Part shown: one piece after another, positions 36,620 to 45,318 of the stretch
Position numbering within the stretch: the stretch's first letter is position 1
Layout: each line of letters starts with the position of its first letter
From: Gammaproteobacteria bacterium LSUCC0112
GTDB lineage: Bacteria; Pseudomonadota; Gammaproteobacteria; Pseudomonadales; Pseudohongiellaceae
Direction: 5' to 3'
Length of the DNA: 64,000 bases
Assembly (NCBI GenBank): GCA_004535785.1
Contig: SPIB01000001.1
Span: 818,547-882,546, forward strand
Made by a program: the position numbers and the translations under genes
Notes under the pieces: model-generated
The model's input: only the letters and a program-made list of their open reading frames with translations
The model's database searches: none
Told to the model about the DNA's origin: nothing

Positions 36620-38704
36620 AAAAAATTCATAGATGTCTTGCTGCGAGCGGATATTACGCTTGTTGCCACGGTTAACATACGCATTGCTTTGTGTGGCATC
36701 CACAACCCGGGCCTTCACGTTGTCACGCCACTGAATATCCAGTGTTGCCAGCACGGTTTGTTTGATGCGGGCATTCAGAATTGGCACACCAACTTCCACA
36801 CGTTGGTCGATATTACGGGTCATCCAGTCGGCGGATGAGATATACACATCCGTATCGCCACCATTGTGGAACACATACACGCGGGCATGTTCCAGAAAGC
36901 GGTCCAGAATACTGATGATCCTGATGTTCTGGCTTTTACCCGGAATGCCGGGCACCAGTGAACACATGCCACGGATAATCATCTTGATCTTCACCCCAGC
37001 CTGACTGGCTTTGTACAGCAACTGCACAATCTCCTCGTCCACCAGATTGTTAACCTTGAGGAAGATATCAGCCTTGCGACCACTCACGGCAAAGTCGATT
37101 TCGCGCTGGATCAGTTTCTTTAATTTGGGTCGGCTCCAGGTAGGCGACACAATCAGATGTTTGAACACAAAAGGCCGATAGGAGTACTGAATAAATTCAA
37201 ACACCTGTTCAATTTCCGCAGTAATCTCCGGATGACAGGTGAAAAGACTCATGTCGGTATAAATGCGCGCGGTTTTTTCGTTAAAGTTGCCACTGCCGAT
37301 ATGGCCGTAACGCACTGGCACGCCTTTTTCAAGACGGGTGATCAGGCAGATCTTGGAGTGAATTTTTAAGGTGGTCTGACCAAAAATGACTTCGATGCCG
37401 GCATCGGTCATTTTTCTCGCCCAGGTGATGTTGTTCTCTTCATCAAAGCGCGCTTTCAGCTCCAGCACCACCGTGACATTTTTGCCGTTGCGCACCGCAT
37501 CCAACAGCGCGTGAATCACGCGGGACTGGCGGGCCACCCGGTACAGGGAAATCCGGATATGGGTGACCTTGGGATCAAATGACGCTTGCCGTACCCACTC
37601 TGTGAAATAACCAAAGCTGTGGTAGGGGTAGTAGAGCAAGATATCGCTGTGGCGGATGGCATCAAAGGTAGTCGGGTGCTGGTCAAAATCCGGACTGGGT
37701 AACGGCGGCAAGGGCGGGAATTCCATGCTTTGCCGGCCGAGATTGGGGAAACCAATAAAGTCTTTAAAATTCCGGTAGCGGGTACCGCCAATCAGCGCAT
37801 CCATGGAGCTGGTACCCAGCTGCTTGGTCAGCACTTTCAGCATCTGCTCCGGCATGGCAGCGTCGTACACCAGTCGGGTCGGCTCGGATTTGAGTCGTTG
37901 TTGGATGCCCTTGGACATCTTGTCGATCAGGCTTTGATCGAGGGTGTCGCTGATGTTGTATTCTGCATCGCGGGTCAGTTTCAGGGAAAAAGCGCAAATA
38001 CTGTTGAATTCAAAAAAGCCCTGAAACAGATCGGCGACACAGTGGGTAATGATGTCATCCAGCAGCAGGATCTGACGGCGATAGTGGCCGTTTTTCTTGC
38101 GGGTGTTCAGTTGCAGCGGCAACTCGATAAAGCGCGACACTTCATTGGTGGGCACCTGCACGATGGCATATTCCGGTTTATGAACCCCGGCCATTTCAAC
38201 CATCAGGTAGGTGGTATTGTCATCGAGGATTTTGGCCAGCGACGCATCTGCCTGCGACAGGATAATTGGCGAAATGTGTTTTTTGACTTCGCCATTAAAA
38301 TAATTGCGCACCCATTCCGATTGCAGCTCGGTTAACTTGCTGTCATCGATCAACTCGATATTGTGCTTGCGCAGTTCCAGCTGAATATCCAGATAAATCT
38401 TGTGGAACTGTTTGCCCAGATTCAGCACCTGATGCTGAATTTCGGCAAGCAGCTGCTCGGTATCTTCATGCTCATCCGACTGGTACTTTTTCAGCAGGAT
38501 GCGCCGCTTGACATCAGCGACCCGTACCCTGAAAAACTCATCCATGTTATTGGAATAGATCCCCAGAAAGCGCAGTCGCTCGATGGGTGGGTTACGGGTG
38601 TCTGCAGCTTCCTGCAACACCCTGCCGTTAAACGATAGCCAGCTGAGCTCTCGCGGGAACAAAGGATAGTCGTGGGACGACGCGTGTGTGATGGGTAATT
38701 CCAT
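36575..38704 (-). CDS. ppk1: Polyphosphate kinase 1
   Basis: A 709-residue enzyme of the usual PPK1 length that makes polyphosphate from ATP. The N-terminal domain has FPRELSWLSFNGRVLQEA, and the catalytic domains carry the histidine that is phosphorylated (TLKIHSKICLI) and the second active-site histidine region (VFHNGGDTDVYISSADWM). The ATG at 38704 has AGGAG about 7 nt upstream. A near-perfect Pho box lies at 38740-38757, so expression should rise under phosphate starvation. No exopolyphosphatase gene is next to it. Its 3' end is the target site of the putative island and is intact. Confidence 0.96.
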   Translation of the reverse strand: MELPITHASSHDYPLFPRELSWLSFNGRVLQEAADTRNPPIERLRFLGIYSNNMDEFFRVRVADVKRRILLKKYQSDEHEDTEQLLAEIQHQVLNLGKQFHKIYLDIQLELRKHNIELIDDSKLTELQSEWVRNYFNGEVKKHISPIILSQADASLAKILDDNTTYLMVEMAGVHKPEYAIVQVPTNEVSRFIELPLQLNTRKKNGHYRRQILLLDDIITHCVADLFQGFFEFNSICAFSLKLTRDAEYNISDTLDQSLIDKMSKGIQQRLKSEPTRLVYDAAMPEQMLKVLTKQLGTSSMDALIGGTRYRNFKDFIGFPNLGRQSMEFPPLPPLPSPDFDQHPTTFDAIRHSDILLYYPYHSFGYFTEWVRQASFDPKVTHIRISLYRVARQSRVIHALLDAVRNGKNVTVVLELKARFDEENNITWARKMTDAGIEVIFGQTTLKIHSKICLITRLEKGVPVRYGHIGSGNFNEKTARIYTDMSLFTCHPEITAEIEQVFEFIQYSYRPFVFKHLIVSPTWSRPKLKKLIQREIDFAVSGRKADIFLKVNNLVDEEIVQLLYKASQAGVKIKMIIRGMCSLVPGIPGKSQNIRIISILDRFLEHARVYVFHNGGDTDVYISSADWMTRNIDQRVEVGVPILNARIKQTVLATLDIQWRDNVKARVVDATQSNAYVNRGNKRNIRSQQDIYEFFATQNQLIPQQLELE

Positions 38705-38739
38705 ATGTTTACTCCTGACTGCGACCTGCGTATCAACCT

Positions 38740-38757
38740 ATGTCAGTTTTATGACAG
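38740..38757 (-). promoter_or_regulatory. Pho box upstream of ppk1
   Basis: On the minus strand the sequence is CTGTCATAAAACTGACAT, matching the PhoB consensus (two CTGTCAT half-sites around an A/T spacer) at 17 of 18 positions. It ends 35 bp before the ppk1 start codon, where PhoB would replace the -35 contact. Confidence 0.75.
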
Positions 38758-38860
38758 GACGACGACAGGAGGTTCCTTTGTGATGCTTTTTTGCTTTCGA
38801 ACGAGACTATTATATCCACCGTTACAGGTTAAATGCGGAGAAATGGCCAGGACATCACGC

Positions 38861-40006
38861 TTACTCATCATACCCCTTGCGCAGCGTCCCCGTTGTCTGA
38901 CCATCCACGCTGCCGTCGCGCAGCCACTGCAATGAGGCATCAAACAGCAGCGGTGCGTTCACTTCCCACATAGCGTTGTGCGAGGCGCAACCCAGATCCA
39001 GCAGCACCTTTTCGCTGGCACCCAGATCTTCGTACATCTCAACGACGCGAGCGGCGGGCACCTGCACGTCCAGAATACCGGCTACCAGCAACATCGGGGT
39101 GAGAGTATTGCCAACAACCTCGCGGGTCCAACCCCACACAGCAGTGCTTGGCGCGCGGCGCACACCGGTGCCCCAAGTGGCACCCACCGGGTCGGAGGCC
39201 AACATGTCTTGCCAGATAGCCGCAGCAACCTGAGGATCATATTGATTGCTGCAACTGGACTGACGATTCCAGCCGTTAAAGAAGTCGAGCTCCGATTGTT
39301 TGGTAAACGCCGAACCGGGCACCGGCACAGCGGAAGGCGCGCTCGCTGAGCGATTGCGGCTGTAGGCAGGCGCCAGCAGCACCACACGCCCGACTTTGTC
39401 CGGATGTCGCGCCGCATAACCGGCCGCGCGAGGACCACCAAGCGACCAGGCCACCAGGTGAACGGTATCGACGTCGCGCAGCTCACGCAGGTAGTCGACC
39501 ACCGCATTGATATCATCCCAGTCGGACTCGATGGTGGTGGCACCGAAGCCATAACTAGGCGCGCAGGTAGTTGCCAGCATGTGCGGAATAAAGTCTTGCT
39601 GCGCCTGTTCAGATAGGTTACACGGATCATTCATCACGTGCGGGCGTGTGGAGCGGCCATATCCGGTGGTGTCCATGGCAAAGGTGTCAAAACCGGCCTC
39701 GGCAAGGTAGTTCATCCAGCTGTAACCTTCTACCGGCACATCAAACGCCACTTCGGCGGGCGTGCCGGCACCGTGGATAAACAGTACTACCTGACCCTCG
39801 AGGCTGGCGCTGCGCAAAACGGTGGCAGGCAGGGTCTTTTCGCGCACGTAGAGAGTGGCGAACTCACCGGCCATCGACGGTGCCGTGGAGACAGTGCGCA
39901 CGTAGTGATCGATGCGCTGCACGGGCGGTTCGGCGGCGAGACTGATGGGTGCTGAGGGCAGCAACAAGGCAGTCAGTAATGCAATCGAGCGGAGAGATGT
40001 AGTCAT
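38861..40006 (-). CDS. Secreted alpha/beta hydrolase
   Basis: A 381-residue enzyme from the ATG at 40006, which has GGAG about 8 nt upstream and opens a signal peptide (residues 1-24, cleavage near LAAE). The frame stays open far upstream without a better start. Oxyanion region FIHGAGT, nucleophile serine in AWSLGGPRAA, an acid near VAGILDVQVP and histidine in GCASHNAMWE fit a serine alpha/beta hydrolase such as an esterase. Two cysteine pairs in the lid region suggest disulphides in the periplasm. It follows the GntP permease gene with a 32-bp gap, so the two are probably co-transcribed. The substrate is unknown. Confidence 0.8.
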   Translation of the reverse strand: MTTSLRSIALLTALLLPSAPISLAAEPPVQRIDHYVRTVSTAPSMAGEFATLYVREKTLPATVLRSASLEGQVVLFIHGAGTPAEVAFDVPVEGYSWMNYLAEAGFDTFAMDTTGYGRSTRPHVMNDPCNLSEQAQQDFIPHMLATTCAPSYGFGATTIESDWDDINAVVDYLRELRDVDTVHLVAWSLGGPRAAGYAARHPDKVGRVVLLAPAYSRNRSASAPSAVPVPGSAFTKQSELDFFNGWNRQSSCSNQYDPQVAAAIWQDMLASDPVGATWGTGVRRAPSTAVWGWTREVVGNTLTPMLLVAGILDVQVPAARVVEMYEDLGASEKVLLDLGCASHNAMWEVNAPLLFDASLQWLRDGSVDGQTTGTLRKGYDE

Positions 40007-40038
40007 TGTTGCGCTCCGTGAACAGGTTGTTGAGAAGA

Positions 40039-41385
40039 TCAAAGCAGGATCAGTGAACTGAGCCACACCGCGCTGATGGTGACCAGCCCCATCATCAACG
40101 TGGCGACGGTGTGTGCACGCACGGCCGTGGCAACGTCCATGCGACTGAACTGCGACACCACCCAGAAATAGCTGTCGTTGACATGCGAGACGGTCATTGC
40201 GCCCGCGCCGATGGCCATGACACACAGCACGCGGCCGATGTCTGAATCCAGTCCGAGTTGCACCAGCAATGGCGCAATCAGCGCGGATCCGGCCACCATC
40301 GCCACGGTCGAAGAACCTTGTGCACTTTTCAGCGCCGCAGCCACCAAAAACGGCACCCATACCCCGAGGCCCAGTGCGGACAGGCTGCTGCCAAGATAAT
40401 CACCCAGAGGCGTGGCGGCCACCACGGCACCAAATGCCCCGCCGGCACCGGTCACCAGCAGAATGGGTGCTGCGATTTTTAAACCGGACTCCGTGCATTC
40501 ACCCAGTCGATGCAGGCGATTGCCTATGGGTAATAACAGCAGGGCAAAACCCAATCCCACCAGCAGGGCAATCATCGGTTTACCCAGAAAGTTCAGCGCC
40601 TCATACAGCACACCGCGCCCCAGCAGTTCAGTTGGGAAGTTGGCCACCGAACCCAGACAGATCAGCAAAATCGGCAACAGGATGGGTGTGAATGCCAATA
40701 ACGGCGGGGGCAGATCAAAGGATGTCAACGCATCAGGCATGTCCGTTACGGCATGCGTTTCCGCCAGTTCATCGCTGTGCAACGTGCCACAACGCCGCGC
40801 CCACATCAGACCACTGAACGCCGCCAGCAGCGCAAACATCAGCCCCGCCACCATCACCAGCCCGAGATTACCACTGATACCCAGATTGCCTGCGGCCGCA
40901 ATCGGCCCCGGGGTCGGAGGCACCAGGGTGTGCGTGGCGAACAAGCCCGTTGACAGCGCCACGGTCATGGCGACCGGCGCGGTCTTCAGTGAGCGCGCCA
41001 GCGAGCGCTTGAGACTGTTCAGAATTACAAACCCCGAATCACAGAACACCGGAATCGCTACCATGTAACCCACCAGTGACATGGTCAACAGCGGAAAGCG
41101 TTCACCAAGCAAGCTGATGATGCTGCGCGCCATGGTGATCGCCGCGCCGCTGCGCTCCAGCAGCACGCCAATCAAGTTGCCAAGTACAATCACCAAGCCG
41201 ATGTTGCCCATGATGTTGCCGAATCCGCCACGAATGGTGGACTCGATGTCACGCAGCGGCAGTCCGTAAGCAAATGCTGCAATAAAGGCGGCGCACAGCA
41301 GTGTGAGAAAGGGGTTGAGTTTGAAGTGCGCCGTGGCCACCACAATAAACAGCACAATCAGCAGCAGAATCAGTACCAGCGACAT
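40039..41385 (-). CDS. GntP-family permease
   Basis: A 448-residue inner-membrane transporter with about 12-14 hydrophobic segments. It matches the GntP family of gluconate and sugar-acid permeases: RGGFGNIMGNIGLVIVLGN near residue 55, VGYMVAIPVFCDSGFVIL, HTLVPPTPGPIAAA and the C-terminal SHVNDSYFWVVSQF motif are hallmarks. It is likely proton-driven. The substrate could be gluconate or a related hydroxy acid and cannot be fixed from sequence. With the hydrolase downstream it may form a small uptake-and-cleavage pair. Confidence 0.9.
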   Translation of the reverse strand: MSLVLILLLIVLFIVVATAHFKLNPFLTLLCAAFIAAFAYGLPLRDIESTIRGGFGNIMGNIGLVIVLGNLIGVLLERSGAAITMARSIISLLGERFPLLTMSLVGYMVAIPVFCDSGFVILNSLKRSLARSLKTAPVAMTVALSTGLFATHTLVPPTPGPIAAAGNLGISGNLGLVMVAGLMFALLAAFSGLMWARRCGTLHSDELAETHAVTDMPDALTSFDLPPPLLAFTPILLPILLICLGSVANFPTELLGRGVLYEALNFLGKPMIALLVGLGFALLLLPIGNRLHRLGECTESGLKIAAPILLVTGAGGAFGAVVAATPLGDYLGSSLSALGLGVWVPFLVAAALKSAQGSSTVAMVAGSALIAPLLVQLGLDSDIGRVLCVMAIGAGAMTVSHVNDSYFWVVSQFSRMDVATAVRAHTVATLMMGLVTISAVWLSSLILL

Positions 41386-41501
41386 ACACGCGTCCTGAGG
41401 GCTTGGAGGTACTGAAGAATAAACGGGTCTGACTTCGGCGTCGAGGAGGGGATGACGTTACACAGCGGGCACACTATCCCGCTGTTGCCACCGGGATTGA
41501 C

Positions 41502-43184
41502 TCACTCCGCAGCGTAGTAGGTAAAGTAGCCGATAAAAACGTCGTCGCTGCTGCTCAGCCCGAAGCTCACGTCCCGCGCCGGGTCCGGATTAGCCGGATT
41601 GGAGACAGAATTATCAAAGGCGCCTGACACGCGCAGGCGGCTGCCCGCCGGTAAGTGCACCGGCGTATCGAGTTGATAATGCGGCTGCCAGGCATAATTG
41701 TACGAGGGGATACTGAACAGTTCGCGCTGGCTGCCATCAGGTAACTCAACGGCAAAGCGCATGTGTTTGCCACGATAATTCATGCGTGCGCGCACGCCGG
41801 TGACCACCACCGCCTCCTCCAGCACATGCTCTGCCTGCACCGAAAAATCCGGCGTGTGAGCAGGAATCAGAAAGTCATTCGCCGATACCGCGCGTGTGCG
41901 CACTTCTTTCAGACCCGGTTGTTCTGTGAAATACAGACCGATCTGCGTCTCATCCACCGACTGCATGCCATAGGTCATGTAGTGTAGCTGCAAAGACAGT
42001 TTATGGCCGGCCGGTACAAAAATCGCCGTGCCCGGTGCATATTCACGCACCGTGGGTTCCCCCGGAATATAGGACGTCAGAAAGCGTCGGCTGGCCGCCG
42101 TACTGCTGCGCTCGGCGCCCCAAAAATCCTCATCGGGCGCAGTCACATACGCCATCAGATGATGTAATGACTTGGGACTGCCGGGCAGATACTGAATGGC
42201 GCGTATCCAGCGATCTTCGGTAAACGGCAGCGCCACGTCCACATACACGTAGTCCAGAATTCCCGCCGCGGGTATGGCGTAAGGCGGCGTTTTTACAACG
42301 TAGTCCGGCTCGCCGAGCAGCCAGTTTTTGTCACCGTTGAACTCAAATTCTGCCAGCGGATCCTGTGCGCTGTCGCCACGCGGTCCACCCGCGTCTATCC
42401 AGTGCACCAACATCTGTCGCTCTTCGGTCGACAGGCGTCGCGCATCAACAGAATGTCCCACCATCGTGTCAACCTGTGCCGGCGGCATGCGACGGTTCAT
42501 CACCACTTCACGAATCATGGGCGACCAGCCCAGCAGGGACAGGTGGCTGTCGAGCTGGAAAGGGCCAACGCCGTTTTCGCGGTGACATACAACACATTTT
42601 TCGATAATCAACGGTGCGATATCGGCGGCATAATCTGGCAGGTCATGTTGGTGCGCGTTGCGCGCTGCAAAATCGATGGCGCAACTGTTGTGAGCCACCG
42701 TGACGGTTTGACGCAAGGGCTCACCTTGCAGTGTGTCCAGTGCGTCTGCCAGCGCCTGACCAGCCGGACCTTTGTAAAGCACCGTCAGGCGTTGAGGATT
42801 GATCAGCCTGACATCACCTGCCTGATCCATGCCCAACGACTCAGACACCAATTGCGTTTCGTCGTGCAACACACGCAGGCCGTCCCAGTTGCTGCCAGTC
42901 CGGTCTCTTGAACCTGAGGCATCAACCAACAAAAAGGCAACGTCCTGTGACGCATATTGCGCTTGCAGATCTGAAAACGCCTTGAGAGTCGTCTCTTGCG
43001 CAGCACAGCCCGGCAACCACGCCATCAGCGCCACCGCCTGTTTATGCTGGTAGCGACTCAACTGATGAAATTCACCGTGTTGATCGAGTAGCGCAACATC
43101 ACCCACGCGCTCGAGCTGAGCCGACGCGACGCTGGCACAGCACAGACACATACCCAAGCATGCCAAACGACGGAATGTAGTCAT
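41502..43184 (-). CDS. Thioredoxin-fold / cytochrome c / copper monooxygenase-like protein lacking one copper site
   Basis: A 560-residue secreted protein (signal peptide to about residue 22). Residues 25-160 are a redoxin fold with only one cysteine (LPGC) and so no CXXC. Residues 190-270 are a c-type cytochrome with CVVCH (197-201). Residues 290-560 follow the copper type II monooxygenase fold (PHM-like). The first copper site looks intact: HH at 341-342 and H401. The second does not. Where the paralogue at 52754 has PHMHFRGK, this protein has RARMNYRGK, and the methionine ligand (WDEMFFG) is DDVFIG. So H, H and M are all replaced. It may have become an electron-transfer or binding protein. 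Confidence 0.8.
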   Translation of the reverse strand: MTTFRRLACLGMCLCCASVASAQLERVGDVALLDQHGEFHQLSRYQHKQAVALMAWLPGCAAQETTLKAFSDLQAQYASQDVAFLLVDASGSRDRTGSNWDGLRVLHDETQLVSESLGMDQAGDVRLINPQRLTVLYKGPAGQALADALDTLQGEPLRQTVTVAHNSCAIDFAARNAHQHDLPDYAADIAPLIIEKCVVCHRENGVGPFQLDSHLSLLGWSPMIREVVMNRRMPPAQVDTMVGHSVDARRLSTEERQMLVHWIDAGGPRGDSAQDPLAEFEFNGDKNWLLGEPDYVVKTPPYAIPAAGILDYVYVDVALPFTEDRWIRAIQYLPGSPKSLHHLMAYVTAPDEDFWGAERSSTAASRRFLTSYIPGEPTVREYAPGTAIFVPAGHKLSLQLHYMTYGMQSVDETQIGLYFTEQPGLKEVRTRAVSANDFLIPAHTPDFSVQAEHVLEEAVVVTGVRARMNYRGKHMRFAVELPDGSQRELFSIPSYNYAWQPHYQLDTPVHLPAGSRLRVSGAFDNSVSNPANPDPARDVSFGLSSSDDVFIGYFTYYAAE

Positions 43185-43193
43185 GGGGTCGCT

Positions 43194-44342
43194 CTAATTG
43201 GACAACTGCAAACGGTTGATATTGACGTGCGGATTCTCCAGCGCATCTCTGGAACGGTTGCGCTCGGACTGTGTCATACCTCCGAGTGCCGGACCGCCCT
43301 GATTAAAGATACCGCCACGTAACACAAAGGTCAGATAGTCCATTTCACTTTCCAGAAAGTTTTCCCGGTCGGTGTACTTTGCGACAACCTCCGCCAGAGC
43401 TGCTGGCCGGTCAGCCACATCCGGATGCGCCAGCACATCGGCCACCACAATATGGAAGGCAGTCAGGTTGTCGATGATGTTAGCAGCCTCACGGTGAGCG
43501 CTGTACAGATTCGGCGCCACCACGGGTACCGTCGGGATGTCGGTTGGCAGTTGAGCCATGGTGCCGTGCTGACGGCTGACTTTGTCCACATACAAGTCAA
43601 GCGCGCGTTCCACACCGGCATCGAGCATCCAGTCTTCATCGGCGCCGGTGACAATAATCTCCAGTGCCGCCAGATTCAACCAGGTGGACGCCCAGGTCAG
43701 GCCGCTGAGCTGGGGAAAACCCACACGAAATGCGTAGGCGTAGGGATGCTTGGATAACAGATCAGACGATTTGGGTTGTGATGGCAGCGAGTAATGCTCG
43801 TCACTGAGATACGCAGCCACCGCCTCGTCAATGGCAGCGCGCTTGTTCAGTGTCTCGCTGTCGAGACAAATCTCCAGCATTTGTAACTGAAATGCCCGGC
43901 CGCGCTGGAAAATCGCAAGCACGTCGTCAGGCAGGGTGCCACTGTTGGCAAACGCGTGTTTTGCCTCCTTGTCGGTGTAGTCCTGCTGGATCATGGACAA
44001 CATCCCCGGCGTCACACGGCTCTCAAACACCCGGTAAGGCCCCAGCATTGCCAAGTGATCGCCGGCCGTGTGGTAATGAGAACCGCGCTTCAAGGCCAGT
44101 TCCCGCAACGATGTGCGCAACAGGTCTTTGCCAATCGCAGCTTGCGGGGAGGCATTTGTCAGCACAACTTCTTCAAACACGGATGCGTGCACCACGTCAA
44201 AGGCATTGAAGTGGCGCACCAGCTCCGGGAACTTATAAGCCAGCAATGTATCCGGCGCCTGCGCGCCGGCCATTGCAGGCAACAGCATCAGTAACATCAC
44301 GGCAACCTGTGCCATGCGATGCAGTTGGGTGTGACGTGTCAT
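43194..44342 (-). CDS. Secreted protein of unknown function in the copper monooxygenase cluster
   Basis: A 382-residue protein with a signal peptide (cleavage near AGAQ, residue 28). The rest is mostly helical, with no cysteine pair motif or known catalytic pattern; only one cysteine is seen in the mature part. It lies between two copper monooxygenase-like genes and ends 9 nt before the next start, so it should be made together with them. I do not recognise the family. It may be a partner or scaffold of the cytochrome proteins. Confidence 0.6.
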   Translation of the reverse strand: MTRHTQLHRMAQVAVMLLMLLPAMAGAQAPDTLLAYKFPELVRHFNAFDVVHASVFEEVVLTNASPQAAIGKDLLRTSLRELALKRGSHYHTAGDHLAMLGPYRVFESRVTPGMLSMIQQDYTDKEAKHAFANSGTLPDDVLAIFQRGRAFQLQMLEICLDSETLNKRAAIDEAVAAYLSDEHYSLPSQPKSSDLLSKHPYAYAFRVGFPQLSGLTWASTWLNLAALEIIVTGADEDWMLDAGVERALDLYVDKVSRQHGTMAQLPTDIPTVPVVAPNLYSAHREAANIIDNLTAFHIVVADVLAHPDVADRPAALAEVVAKYTDRENFLESEMDYLTFVLRGGIFNQGGPALGGMTQSERNRSRDALENPHVNINRLQLSN

Positions 44343-44382
44343 GGTACGCTCCGAAAACGCGTGGTCAGCGAGCAGCCTGACT

Positions 44383-45318
44383 TCAGGGCGTGACCGTCAC
44401 CGGGACATACGCATTCGACCAGCAGCACTGATTGTCGAACTGGCTGTCTTCAGCGTCGAAGTTGTCTACCCGCAGTCTGATGACGTAGTCACCCGGTACC
44501 GGGAAGGTGGCCAGTGTACTGACCTCTGTCCAGCCGTCGGGGGCGGGGCTTGCGAAGGAACCTTCACCGCCATCACCGCTTTGGTTGCGTCGTTCACGGC
44601 CAGTGATGCTTGCCTGCTCAATGTCCGGAAGCGCCGGCCCCTGATGCAGTATCCACTCGGTGCCCAGATGGTAGGTTTGTGCCACGTCATATTGCGCGCG
44701 ATCGCCGCGATCCTGAACATAAGCAGACAAGTTAACCGGTTTGCCGACAGCAGTCGTGATTCGCGGCGCATAGATGCCTTCACGATGCGTCGACTCAGCA
44801 CCGTTGAGCTCAAACCGGATGGCGGGAGACAATGAACCAAACGCAGCCGGCGCTCGGCTCATTTCGTAGGCGGGTGACGTTGCGCGACCAGGTACCGAGT
44901 AGCTATGACCGGCATGCGAGAGCGTCCACACCACCTCTGTGCCTTTCATCTCAGCTGGAATCGTCACGGCAAATACACCGCGCTCCTGAATCCCGACAAA
45001 CCCACCCCGACTATAGGTTGGAAAGTGTGTGGGTTGCACACCATCGAACTGCGCAGGCTCGATACGATTATTCGGCCCCAGCGGAATATCGACAAGCTCC
45101 GTGGTATTGCGGTTTGCAAACCCAAAAATGTAGGTGGTCGAACCATCTTGGTTGGCTATCCAGCCATTGAACATGGGGGCAACTATGTCGCCCGTTGCCC
45201 TTGGTGCTGCCAATTCGTAGTCACGCAGGTGCGAAGGTAATTGCGCATGCAGTGTTGTTGCGATCCCCAGCATTGCAAAAGCAACGGCACCCACTGCGAG
45301 TTTTAATTGTCTGCTCAT
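44383..45318 (-). CDS. Secreted beta-sandwich protein of unknown function
   Basis: A 311-residue protein with a signal peptide (cleavage near LHAQ, residue 26). The mature part reads as immunoglobulin-like beta strands (YIFGFANRNTTELVDIPLG, VVWTLSHAGHSYSVPGRA, FPVPGDYVIRLRVDN). The ATG overlaps the stop of the cytochrome c/copper gene by one base (TAATG), so translation is coupled. Homologous pairs of this kind occur, as far as I recall, next to similar cytochrome/copper genes in marine and acidobacterial genomes, but no role is established. Confidence 0.6.
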   Translation of the reverse strand: MSRQLKLAVGAVAFAMLGIATTLHAQLPSHLRDYELAAPRATGDIVAPMFNGWIANQDGSTTYIFGFANRNTTELVDIPLGPNNRIEPAQFDGVQPTHFPTYSRGGFVGIQERGVFAVTIPAEMKGTEVVWTLSHAGHSYSVPGRATSPAYEMSRAPAAFGSLSPAIRFELNGAESTHREGIYAPRITTAVGKPVNLSAYVQDRGDRAQYDVAQTYHLGTEWILHQGPALPDIEQASITGRERRNQSGDGGEGSFASPAPDGWTEVSTLATFPVPGDYVIRLRVDNFDAEDSQFDNQCCWSNAYVPVTVTP

